A stretch of 5,636 bases of DNA from Anaerolineae bacterium. GTDB lineage: Bacteria > Chloroflexota > Anaerolineae > B4-G1 > SLSP01. The notes under the pieces are model-generated. The model saw nothing but the letters and a program-made list of their open reading frames with translations. It was not told the origin of the DNA and searched no databases. The translations under genes and the position numbers were made by a program. How positions within the stretch are numbered: the first letter of the stretch is position 1; every line of letters begins with the position of its first letter. Location of the stretch: the NCBI GenBank assembly GCA_016927095.1, contig JAFGNI010000751.1, positions 1 to 5,636 on the forward strand. Direction: 5' to 3'. This document shows positions 1 through 5,636 of the stretch, piece by piece.

Positions 1-340
1 CAACCTGCTCGACGTGCTCAACATGCAGTACGTGCAGACGGCGCGCTCGAAAGGGTTGCGCGAGCCCAAGGTCATCTGGAAACACGCGGTGCGGAATGCC
101 CTCCACCCTCTGGTGATGGTCTTTGGTATGAGCTTCCCCGGCATCATCTCGGGCCAGACCGTCATCTCGCTCGTGCTTAACCTTCCCACTGCGGGTCCGC
201 TCTTTATCAACGCGCTGCTGCAGCAGGATATGTACCTAGCGGTGACCTTCCTGATGTTCCAGGCAATACTTCTCGTGGTGGGCAACCTGATCGCCGACAT
301 CGTCTTGGCCTGGCTGGATCCGCGCATCCAGTTCGCATAG
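1..340 (+). CDS. DppB/OppB-type peptide ABC transporter permease, C-terminal part (5' end outside window)
   Basis: This is one of the two inner-membrane channel subunits of a peptide/nickel-type ABC importer. The reading frame is open from base 2 with no stop, so the gene begins upstream; 112 residues are visible of a family usually 300-340 long. Fragment residues 10-32 form the cytoplasmic EAA loop that docks on the ATPase (Y-V-Q-T-A-R-S-K-G-L, then H-A-V-R-N-A-L). Two hydrophobic segments follow, at about 34-54 and 79-104. Between them is the NLPTAGPL segment typical of the family, and the protein ends with the family's LDPRI motif (105-109) just before the stop. The DppC-type gene starts 15 bp downstream, so the two permeases form the expected heterodimer. 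The substrate (dipeptide, oligopeptide, nickel or sugar) cannot be told from this part, so no gene symbol is given. An internal GTG at 14 is not a real start because homology continues upstream of it. Confidence 0.93.
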   Translation, partial: NLLDVLNMQYVQTARSKGLREPKVIWKHAVRNALHPLVMVFGMSFPGIISGQTVISLVLNLPTAGPLFINALLQQDMYLAVTFLMFQAILLVVGNLIADIVLAWLDPRIQFA

Positions 341-355
341 AGAGGGGCGAATCCT

Positions 356-1504
356 ATGACTGACGAGATCAAGACCCTCGTTCCCAAGAGAGCCGAAGTT
401 GAGGAGATCACCAGCGACGTTGGCGAGCTCTCGCAGTGGCAGCTCATCTGGCTTCGCTTCCGGAAGAACAAACTTGCTATGGCCGGCGTTGGTGTCCTCA
501 TCATCATGTACCTGATGGTCATCTTCGCCGGCTTCCTCGGACCGAACAACTACCAACAGCAGAACCTGGACTACATTTACGGCCCGCCGAACCCCATCAC
601 CTTCGTGGGCCCAGGCGGCAGGATCGGGCTTCGACCCTACAGTTACGCGGTGACGACGGAGCTGGATCAGGAAGCATTCAAGTGGGTCTTTGTGCCCGAC
701 AAAGACGTGAAACTCCCCATCAGGTTCTTCATCCGGGGCGATCCGTACACGGTCCTCGGGTTCCAGTCTGACCTCCACCTCCTGGGTCTCGAGGCGCCCA
801 ACAGGCTCTACTTATGGGGCGCGGATTCCCTCGGGCGGGACGTCTTCACCCGTACGCTATACGGCGGTCAGGTTTCCATGACGGTTGGGCTGGTCGGCAT
901 TGCACTGACCATCTTCCTGGGCTCGGTCCTTGGCACCGTGTCCGGCTACTTTGGGGGCATGATCGACGATATCATGCAGCGCATCGTCGAGATCATCCAG
1001 TCCTTCCCCACCATCCCGCTGTGGGCTGCGTTGGCCGCTGCCCTGCCCAACATCTCTGAGACCTTCACGATGTTGCACCGCTACCTGCTGATCACGGTGA
1101 TCCTGTCGCTGGTGAACTGGACGGGACTGGCCCGGCAGCTGCGCGCCAAGGTAATGTCCTACCGGGAGGCAGACTTCACGAGCGCGGCGCTCGTCGCCGG
1201 CGCATCCAATGCGCGCATCATCTTCATCCACATGTTGCCCAACGCCCTCAGCCACATCATCGTGGTCGCGGCCCTCTCCATCCCGGGCATGATCCTGGGC
1301 GAGACCGCCCTGAGTTTCCTAGGACTGGGCATCCTGCCACCGATGGTCAGTTGGGGCTCTATGCTCCGCGACACCCAGCAGGTGGCGACGGTGGTCCAGC
1401 ACCCGTGGCTCATCATTCCGGGCGCCGGCGTCATCGTCACCGTGCTTGGATTCAGTGTCCTGGGGGACGGCCTACGAGACGCCGTCGATCCCTACTCAAT
1501 CTGA
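356..1504 (+). CDS. DppC/OppC-type peptide ABC transporter permease with enlarged external segment
   Basis: This is the second channel subunit of the importer, 382 residues against about 280-310 for a usual DppC. The start is ATG 356, preceded by AGAGGGG at 341-347. Residues 1-40 are a cytoplasmic tail with the family's basic R-x-R-K-N-K motif, followed by TM1 at about 41-61. Residues 62-150 form an extra, mostly polar segment predicted to lie outside the membrane; it explains the extra length. The family motif GADSLGRDV (155-163) precedes the core membrane domain. Helices fall at about 174-196, 216-232, 243-257, 300-323 and 351-369. The EAA loop is at 270-297, with its conserved glycine at 282. 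LSFLGLGI (319-326) and the C-terminal GDGLRDAVDP (370-379) are DppC hallmarks. It lies between the DppB-type permease and the DppD-type ATPase. Family and role are secure; the substrate is not. Confidence 0.96.
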   Translation: MTDEIKTLVPKRAEVEEITSDVGELSQWQLIWLRFRKNKLAMAGVGVLIIMYLMVIFAGFLGPNNYQQQNLDYIYGPPNPITFVGPGGRIGLRPYSYAVTTELDQEAFKWVFVPDKDVKLPIRFFIRGDPYTVLGFQSDLHLLGLEAPNRLYLWGADSLGRDVFTRTLYGGQVSMTVGLVGIALTIFLGSVLGTVSGYFGGMIDDIMQRIVEIIQSFPTIPLWAALAAALPNISETFTMLHRYLLITVILSLVNWTGLARQLRAKVMSYREADFTSAALVAGASNARIIFIHMLPNALSHIIVVAALSIPGMILGETALSFLGLGILPPMVSWGSMLRDTQQVATVVQHPWLIIPGAGVIVTVLGFSVLGDGLRDAVDPYSI

Positions 1505-1525
1505 GTTAGGAAAGGGAAACGGCCC

Positions 1526-2620
1526 ATGCAATCACAGGAAACTGCAGCTTCGCCGTCCACGTCAGAGATCGACACGATCCTGAGCATCAAGAACCTGCAT
1601 ACCTACTTCTTCACGGTCGTCGGCGTGGCGAAAGCACTCAACGGGGTTACGCTGGACGTTCCCTTCGGGAAAGTCTTGGGCGTCGTCGGCGAGAGCGGTT
1701 GCGGCAAGAGCGTGACGGCGCTGTCGGCGATGCAGCTGGTCCTGCCACCAGGGCGCATCGTCAAGGGCAGCATCACGCTGAACCGGGTGCGCAATCAGGG
1801 CAACGGCTACACCGTCGTCGACGAGGTCGACATCACCGAGCTCGATCCGCGAGGAGCTGAGATCCGCAGCATCCGGGGCAAGGATATTGCGATGATCTTC
1901 CAGGAGCCGATGACGTCGCTCAATCCTTCCTATACCGTCGGCAACCAGATTATGGAGGCGATCCTGCTGCACCAGGACGTCACCAAGGAAGAGGCACGCG
2001 ACCGCGCCATCGACATCCTGCGGCGGGTGGAGCTGCCCAATGCGGAGGCCGTCGTCGACCGGTACCCGCACCAGCTGAGCGGCGGCATGCGCCAGCGCGC
2101 GATGATCGCGCTGGCGCTCTCGTGCACGCCGGCGTTGCTGATCGCCGATGAACCCACCACAGCGTTGGACGTGACCACGGAGGCGGAGATCCTGGAGCTA
2201 ATGCGGGAACTCCAAGCGCAGATGGGGATGACGATTATGTTCATTACCCACAACCTGGGCGTCGTGGCCCAGATGTGCGACGAGGTCGCGGTGATGTATC
2301 TGGGACGGGTCGTCGAGCGCGCACCGGTGGATGACATCTTCCACAACCCGCACCATCCTTACACGGAGGCCCTCCTGCGCTCGATTCCGCGTATTGGCAG
2401 CCGCGACAAGAAGCGGCTGGAGCCCATCCGCGGCGTCGTGCCCGACCCGTACGCCAACGTTCCGGGATGCCCGTTCCACGACCGCTGCAGCGACTACATG
2501 CCGGGCGTGTGCGAGGTCAACGTGCCGGCGCTGATGCCGCTACCCGACGACCCTGCGCATTTGGTCCGCTGCTTCCTCCACTCTGACGCGATAGAAGGAG
2601 ATAACGGCTATGACGGTTGA
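1526..2620 (+). CDS. DppD/OppD-type peptide ABC transporter ATP-binding protein
   Basis: This is a cytoplasmic ATPase that would pair with the downstream DppF-type subunit to power the importer. It has 364 residues, starting at ATG 1526 after AGGAAAGGG (1508-1516), 21 bp past the DppC stop. All nucleotide-binding motifs are intact: Walker A GESGCGKS (55-62), Q-loop Gln126 in IFQEP, signature LSGGMRQR (184-191), Walker B LLIADEP with Asp208/Glu209, D-loop ALDV (213-216), and switch His242. After the switch the sequence reads THNLGVVA, with Asn where many relatives have Asp. A short insertion at about 85-100 lengthens the strand region before the Q-loop. The C-terminal oligo_HPY domain begins near HHPYTEALL (276-284) and carries Cys315, Cys321, Cys329 and Cys349. 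In structurally studied relatives (DppD of the mycobacterial DppABCD complex) this pattern binds a [4Fe-4S] cluster; the cluster here is inferred. The last 11 bp overlap the next gene. Confidence 0.96.
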   Translation: MQSQETAASPSTSEIDTILSIKNLHTYFFTVVGVAKALNGVTLDVPFGKVLGVVGESGCGKSVTALSAMQLVLPPGRIVKGSITLNRVRNQGNGYTVVDEVDITELDPRGAEIRSIRGKDIAMIFQEPMTSLNPSYTVGNQIMEAILLHQDVTKEEARDRAIDILRRVELPNAEAVVDRYPHQLSGGMRQRAMIALALSCTPALLIADEPTTALDVTTEAEILELMRELQAQMGMTIMFITHNLGVVAQMCDEVAVMYLGRVVERAPVDDIFHNPHHPYTEALLRSIPRIGSRDKKRLEPIRGVVPDPYANVPGCPFHDRCSDYMPGVCEVNVPALMPLPDDPAHLVRCFLHSDAIEGDNGYDG

Positions 2621-3656
2621 GCAACCACAGGATGACAACCTGCTTTTGGAGGTCCAGGACCTCAAGACCCACTACCCCATCCGGAAGGGCCTCTTCCGCC
2701 GCGTGGTAGGCTACGTCAAAGCCGTTGACGGGGTCAGCTTCGTCTTGCGCAAGGGGGATACGCTAGGTCTGGTCGGCGAGAGTGGTTGCGGCAAGACAAC
2801 CACGGGCCGGACGATTGTGCGGCTCCTGGAGCCCACCGCCGGCACCATCCAGTTCAATGACCCTGACATGGGGTGGGTCAACTTGGGTGAGATGAGCCGC
2901 AGAGAGCTGCTGCCCGTCCGGCGCAACATGCAGATGATCTTCCAGGACCCCTTCTCCTCGCTCAATCCGCGCCTCACGGTCAAGCGCATCGTCGCGGAGC
3001 CGCTCATTGTCAACAAGATCGCATCGGGTGACGAACTGAACGACCGCGTCGCCGGCCTACTGAAGGTCGTCGGCATGCGCCCGGAGTATATGAGCCGCTA
3101 TCCCCACGCCTTCAGCGGCGGGCAACGGCAGCGGCTGGGCATCGCGCGGGCGCTGGCGCTCAACCCGCGGCTCATCATCTGCGATGAGCCGGTCTCGGCC
3201 CTCGACGTGTCGATCCAGGCGCAGGTGCTCAACCTGCTGGAGGACCTGCAGTCCGACTTCGACCTGACCTATATCTTCATCGCCCACGATCTGAGCGTGG
3301 TCGAGCACATCACCAACCGGATGGCGGTGATGTACGTGGGCAAGCTTGTGGAGCTGGCACCCACGGAGGAGCTCTACTACTCACCCCTTCACCCCTATTC
3401 GGAGGCGCTTATGGCGGCGGTGCCGATCCCCGATCCGCGCATCCGGGAGCGTCCTATCCGGCTGCCCGGTGAGGTGGCGAACCCGGCGAACCCGCCCAGT
3501 GGCTGCTACTTCCACCCGCGGTGTCGCTACGCTAAGGACATCTGCTCGCAGGAGGAGCCGCAGCTGAGGGAGTTAGCACCCGATCATTGGGTGGCCTGTC
3601 ACTTCGCGGAGGATCTTAACCTGAGAGGTGTGCTTGGCAGCAAAACCGCCGCCTGA
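2610..3656 (+). CDS. DppF/OppF-type peptide ABC transporter ATP-binding protein
   Basis: This is the second ATPase of the importer, 348 residues. It starts at ATG 2610 inside the end of the DppD-type gene, in another frame, with AAGGAG at 2595-2600; the 11-bp overlap suggests translational coupling and matched amounts of the two ATPases. Motifs are intact: Walker A GESGCGKT (56-63), Q-loop Gln112 in IFQDP, signature FSGGQRQR (168-175), Walker B LIICDEP (188-194), D-loop ALDV (197-200), and switch His226 in [10 protein letters not shown]. The [12 protein letters not shown] and [15 protein letters not shown] wording separates DppF/OppF from DppD/OppD. The oligo_HPY tail starts at HPYSEALM (261-268) and includes Cys299, Cys305, Cys312 and Cys330, so both ATPases keep the four-cysteine set. 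A small insertion lies at about 83-92. The substrate remains unassigned. Confidence 0.96.
   Translation: MTVEQPQDDNLLLEVQDLKTHYPIRKGLFRRVVGYVKAVDGVSFVLRKGDTLGLVGESGCGKTTTGRTIVRLLEPTAGTIQFNDPDMGWVNLGEMSRRELLPVRRNMQMIFQDPFSSLNPRLTVKRIVAEPLIVNKIASGDELNDRVAGLLKVVGMRPEYMSRYPHAFSGGQRQRLGIARALALNPRLIICDEPVSALDVSIQAQVLNLLEDLQSDFDLTYIFIAHDLSVVEHITNRMAVMYVGKLVELAPTEELYYSPLHPYSEALMAAVPIPDPRIRERPIRLPGEVANPANPPSGCYFHPRCRYAKDICSQEEPQLRELAPDHWVACHFAEDLNLRGVLGSKTAA
3625..3630 (+). promoter_or_regulatory. Ribosome-binding site that favours the TTG 3634 start
   Basis: GAGGTG at 3625-3630 matches the anti-Shine-Dalgarno sequence. It ends its GAGG core 5 nt before TTG 3634 but overlaps GTG 3628, the only other in-frame start after the stop at 3622-3624. 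This argues for TTG as the start of the small membrane protein. The site lies inside the end of the DppF-type gene. Confidence 0.55.
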
Positions 3657-4056
3657 GCAGCCAAGCTGGGTGCAGACGCTGGTCTACGTCCTGGCGTGGA
3701 TTGTGGCGGTGGGGCTGCTCATCGTGCTGATGATCCTCATCCGGGGCCTGGTGATGGACACGATGACGATCATCGGGTTGTTGCAGGCCTCCGCCGACCC
3801 TGAGCAGTGGCGTGCCACGCGCCTGACCTACGGATGGATCAAGGCCACGGTGGACCGCAGCCTGCTGCTGGTGCTAGCCTGCGCGGGGCTCGGCCTCGTG
3901 ATCGGCGTGGAGACCTACTTCCGCCAGGGGATTCCGAAAGGCCAGCTCTATCGCCGCATCAAGCGCGTGATGATCATCGAGGTCGCGATCGGCGCCGCGG
4001 CTTGGACGCTCTCCACGTTCTTCACGTGGATTATGCTGAGGTTGCCGGGAGGGTAA
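3634..4056 (+). CDS. Small three-helix membrane protein of unknown function
   Basis: I do not recognise a family. The protein is 140 residues from TTG 3634 (142 from GTG 3628). It has a short Pro-rich cytoplasmic-looking N-terminus, then three hydrophobic stretches at about residues 14-41, 76-94 and 112-134. A polar stretch (about 50-74) separates the first two; a basic connector (YRRIKRV, preceded by FRQGIPKGQ) separates the last two. No catalytic motif, Cys pair or signal peptidase site is visible. Its first 23 bp overlap the end of the DppF-type gene in another frame, so it is probably translated with the transporter operon. That position could mean an accessory role in the importer, or simply read-through of a neighbour. 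The ORF is credible because of the ribosome-binding site, the codon use like that of its neighbours, and the clean helix-loop-helix layout. It stops 22 bp from the convergent gene; no clear terminator is seen in that gap. Confidence 0.75.
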   Translation: MAAKPPPEQPSWVQTLVYVLAWIVAVGLLIVLMILIRGLVMDTMTIIGLLQASADPEQWRATRLTYGWIKATVDRSLLLVLACAGLGLVIGVETYFRQGIPKGQLYRRIKRVMIIEVAIGAAAWTLSTFFTWIMLRLPGG

Positions 4057-4078
4057 AGGAAAGGCCCGCCGCCGCACA

Positions 4079-4711
4079 TCAGGAGCTCACAAAGCCGATG
4101 GCAAGCTCCAACTCCTGGAGTTGCGCGTCCAGTCGGGCTGAGACGCGCCGGAGTTGGCGCCGCCGCACACGCAGGTGGATGCGCTGCAGACGACTGCCCA
4201 CGGGAGAGCCTGGCTTCAGAGCCAGGCTCTCCCGTATCGATGCCAGCTCCTGGCGCGCGACGGCAACAACGGTGCGCTTGGACCAGTACTCAGCCTCCAG
4301 GGGAGAGACCATCGCACGGGGCGCGAAGAGGCGCGTGATCTCCGCCAGCATCTTGACGGCTGAGAGCAGCTGATCCTCCGACAGCGCGCCCTCCAGCGCG
4401 ATCCGCAGACCGCTGTAGGCCTGCTGGTAGGCCCGGATGATCCCCGACGGGAGGGGCAGCGAATCGGGGGCCGCCTTCGCGCGGAAAACGCTCCGCCCAT
4501 CCCCCTGCCAGGCGAAGCGAGCGACCTCGTTGGCTACCGAGAGAAATGCCGTCTCTGCCCGGAGGAAAGCTTGTTGGCTCGGCACATCGACGCGGCGCCC
4601 GCAGGACGGACAGATCGCCGCGTCGCCCTCCTCGGGCAGCGAGAGCTCCAACGCGCAATAGGGACAATCGATGGACGTCTCCGTCTCACGACCCTCGTCT
4701 CGGCCTGACAC
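4079..4711 (-). CDS. Zinc-ribbon protein with basic helical C-terminus, unknown function
   Basis: The product has 210 residues. The N-terminus carries two CxxC knuckles, CPYC (16-19) and CPSC (34-37), separated by 14 residues: a typical zinc ribbon that would bind one Zn ion. The rest looks helical. Residues 90-165 include amphipathic stretches; 174-203 are very rich in Arg, Leu and Gln (R-V-R-R-R-Q-L-R-R-V) and could form a basic coiled coil, perhaps for nucleic acid or protein contact, which is inference. There is no signal peptide or membrane helix, so it should be cytoplasmic. The start is GTG 4711, 6 bp after the stop of the upstream gene, with only a weak AGGG-type site overlapping that stop; translation is probably coupled. 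Residues 160-170 are encoded by a perfect inverted repeat, and the frame stays open through it. I cannot name a family; zinc-ribbon domains occur in many unrelated proteins. Confidence 0.82.
   Translation of the reverse strand: MSGRDEGRETETSIDCPYCALELSLPEEGDAAICPSCGRRVDVPSQQAFLRAETAFLSVANEVARFAWQGDGRSVFRAKAAPDSLPLPSGIIRAYQQAYSGLRIALEGALSEDQLLSAVKMLAEITRLFAPRAMVSPLEAEYWSKRTVVAVARQELASIRESLALKPGSPVGSRLQRIHLRVRRRQLRRVSARLDAQLQELELAIGFVSS
4200..4235. repeat. Perfect inverted repeat (16-bp arms, 4-nt loop) inside the zinc-ribbon gene
   Basis: The left arm ACGGGAGAGCCTGGCT (4200-4215) is exactly complementary in reverse to 4220-4235, with TCAG as the loop. Eleven of 16 pairs are G-C, so the mRNA of the minus-strand gene should form a very stable hairpin. 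It codes in frame for residues 160-170 (RESLALKPGSP), in a probable linker between helices. Neither side has a T-run, so it is not a standard intrinsic terminator. It may be a copy of a dispersed palindromic repeat; only this one copy is visible here. Confidence 0.85.
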
Positions 4712-4717
4712 GCAGCC

Positions 4718-5215
4718 CTAGAAAGGACCGAACTCGATCGTCATTAGGGAGTTGAAGAACATCGGCAACCAATAGTGGTAATCCTCCGGTGTCGCGCCCT
4801 GCGCCATCACGATCAACTGGCCCTCGGCCCAGTAGATCAGGCGCAGCCACCGCTTTCGCGTCACGCCGTCGTCAGTGAAGGTGAACTTGGCTTCGAACAT
4901 CTTAAGCGTCTGGGTAACGGTCTCGTCCTGAGACTCGATGTCGATATCCGGCAGGCTGTTGAGTCCGTCCTGGAACCCCTCCCGAAGGACAGGGACGTCA
5001 TCCATCGTCACACTATAGTCCAGCACCACCTTCTCCGTCGAGAGAAAGGTCGCGGGCTGGCGGCGATCCGGCAGGAAAATGAAGCCGTGGTGGCCCTGGC
5101 TCATCTCCATCTTCTCCCAGTCCATAGGGGTCCAGATGGCGTAGCCGCCCTCTTTGTCGATGTGCTTGTAGGTACCACGGTAGCGGGGGCGCGGTCGGGG
5201 CTTCTCTTCAGACAT
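4718..5215 (-). CDS. Cytoplasmic protein, possible PsbP/Mog1/DcrB-like (DUF1795-type) fold
   Basis: The product has 165 residues. It starts at ATG 5215 with a strong GGAGG (5222-5226) 6 nt upstream. The first 12 residues are charged and Pro/Arg-rich, so there is no signal peptide. The body opens with Y-A-I-W-T-P-M-D-W (25-33), like the Y-x-I-x-x-P-x-x-W opening of PsbP/DcrB-type proteins. Alternating strands follow: a central stretch (60-90), F-E-A-K-F-T-F (107-113), then W-L-R-L-I-Y-W (123-129) and Q-L-I-V-M-A-Q-G (133-140). It ends in an aromatic helix, W-L-P-M-F-F-N-S-L (149-157), and a last strand. This strand order with a closing helix fits the Mog1/PsbP alpha-beta-alpha fold, but that is pattern reading and not a confirmed match. 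These domains are often binding or assembly modules rather than enzymes, and no catalytic set is evident. It is first in a two-gene unit with the zinc-ribbon gene. Confidence 0.8.
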   Translation of the reverse strand: MSEEKPRPRPRYRGTYKHIDKEGGYAIWTPMDWEKMEMSQGHHGFIFLPDRRQPATFLSTEKVVLDYSVTMDDVPVLREGFQDGLNSLPDIDIESQDETVTQTLKMFEAKFTFTDDGVTRKRWLRLIYWAEGQLIVMAQGATPEDYHYWLPMFFNSLMTIEFGPF

Positions 5216-5330
5216 GCAATGCCTCCAAGGTAAGTGTTGTCAGCGTTAGATGAGACCTCAGGTTCCGCCGGCGGCGTTGTCGCGCGTTCGCTCACGCCAA
5301 CCGCTATGCGCCGGGGGCGGATATGGTATG

Positions 5331-5358
5331 TATATAGCTGAAGGCAAGGCAAAGTCAA
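5331..5358 (-). promoter_or_regulatory. Candidate sigma70-type promoter for the minus-strand gene pair
   Basis: Read on the minus strand, TTGACT (5353-5358; 5 of 6 to consensus) is followed after 16 nt by TATATA (5331-5336; 4 of 6). Transcription would start near 5324 and give an untranslated leader of about 110 nt before ATG 5215. It sits in an AT-richer patch of the 182-bp divergent intergenic region. TATATA reads the same on both strands, so it could also be the -10 of the plus-strand gene at 5398, but no good -35 is seen on that side. Confidence 0.4.
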
Positions 5359-5397
5359 GAGTCAGGGGATACGGGAAAAGGGACAAGGAGTGGATCG

Positions 5398-5636
5398 ATG
5401 AAGGAACACAGTATGCGCATCGGGGTGATCTCGCCGCAGGATTGGGGATTGGCGGTCTGCCGGCCCGGTGCACAGGCGGCGGCCCTGCCGGGCGTGGGTG
5501 AGATGCCAGCGGACTTGGAGGCCCGGATCCTTGGGAACCTCTACAGCTGGCTGCCCCACTATGTTGACCCGGACACCGGCGCCTGCTACGGGTACTACCG
5601 CGCGCCCGATGGCTTCCGCGAGCCGCCGCAGACCGC
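5398..5636 (+). CDS. Unrecognised protein, N-terminal part (3' end outside window)
   Basis: An open frame starts at ATG 5398, 7 nt after a clear AAGGAG (5385-5390), and runs without a stop to the window end, giving 79 residues. A second in-frame ATG at 5413 (MRIGVISPQ) is possible but lacks as good a site. The N-terminus is not a signal peptide: it is short, weakly hydrophobic, and continues as polar sequence with Ala/Gly/Pro. The later part is aromatic and acidic (residues 49-67 include NLYSWLPHYVDPDTG, then C-Y-G-Y-Y), which could belong to an all-helical barrel or a carbohydrate-active protein, but I cannot assign a family. It is divergent from the minus-strand pair and probably begins a new transcription unit. 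The ribosome-binding site and codon use like the neighbours make it very likely a real gene. Confidence 0.75.
   Translation, partial: MKEHSMRIGVISPQDWGLAVCRPGAQAAALPGVGEMPADLEARILGNLYSWLPHYVDPDTGACYGYYRAPDGFREPPQT

Noticed and set aside
236..778. 180-codon open frame on the minus strand
   Set aside because: It is antisense to the permease genes, which have clear family motifs; long antisense frames are common in GC-rich DNA. The translation shows no recognisable domain.
1562..2346. Overlapping minus-strand open frames within the DppD-type gene
   Set aside because: They are antisense shadows of a gene with all its ATPase motifs, and they have low-complexity composition.
3628..3630. GTG as the start of the small membrane protein
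   Set aside because: It overlaps the only good ribosome-binding site; TTG 3634 is better spaced. The difference is two residues and remains open.
4057..4078. Bidirectional terminator between the convergent genes
   Set aside because: The 22-bp gap is GC-rich with a short A/G run, but I see no inverted repeat in it.
4200..4235. Hairpin as a Rho-independent terminator
   Set aside because: No T-run follows on either strand, and it lies well inside a coding frame that continues for about 40 more residues.
3807..4373. 188-codon plus-strand open frame spanning the convergent junction
   Set aside because: It overlaps the 3-helix membrane gene in another frame and is antisense to the zinc-ribbon gene. 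The product is Arg/Ala-rich without structure, while both alternatives look like real proteins.
4775..5233. 152-codon plus-strand open frame opposite the PsbP-like gene
   Set aside because: The minus-strand frame has a strong GGAGG site and a well-formed strand/helix pattern; this one has neither.
5250..5501. 83-codon plus-strand open frame overlapping the start of the last gene
   Set aside because: It lies in a different frame from the ATG 5398 gene with its AAGGAG site, and covers the probable promoter region.

Overview
The window comes from a GC-rich bacterium. The permease and ATPase sequences, a GTG/TTG-start conserved small membrane protein, and a zinc-ribbon/PsbP-like gene pair together suggest a Chloroflexota-type (Anaerolineae/Thermomicrobia-like) genome. 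That placement is an impression from protein style and was not tested by a search.

Positions 1-3656 (+ strand) hold most of a peptide/nickel-type (Dpp/Opp) ABC importer operon. In order these are the C-terminal 112 residues of a DppB-type permease, a complete DppC-type permease with an enlarged external segment, and two complete ATPases of DppD and DppF type. Both ATPases carry a four-cysteine C-terminal oligo_HPY tail. Spacing is tight: 15 bp, then 21 bp, then an 11-bp overlap, with a Shine-Dalgarno sequence before each start. The two permeases would form the membrane channel and the two ATPases would power it. The substrate-binding protein is not in the window and probably lies upstream, so the substrate cannot be assigned. 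A small three-helix membrane protein of unknown function (3634-4056) starts inside the end of the DppF gene and closes the operon.

Positions 4079-5215 (- strand) converge on the transporter operon with only 22 bp between stop codons. They hold a two-gene unit: a cytoplasmic protein with a PsbP/Mog1-like look (4718-5215), then a zinc-ribbon protein with a basic helical C-terminus (4079-4711). A perfect 16-bp inverted repeat with a 4-nt loop lies inside the zinc-ribbon gene at 4200-4235 and is the most unusual DNA structure here. Positions 5216-5397 are a divergent intergenic region with a plausible minus-strand promoter. From 5398 a new plus-strand gene with a good ribosome-binding site runs off the window end; its function is not recognised.

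There are no RNA genes, CRISPR arrays, insertion sequences or phage genes that I can support. Most of the window is an ordinary transporter operon; the parts worth a second look are the intragenic hairpin and the three uncharacterised neighbours.
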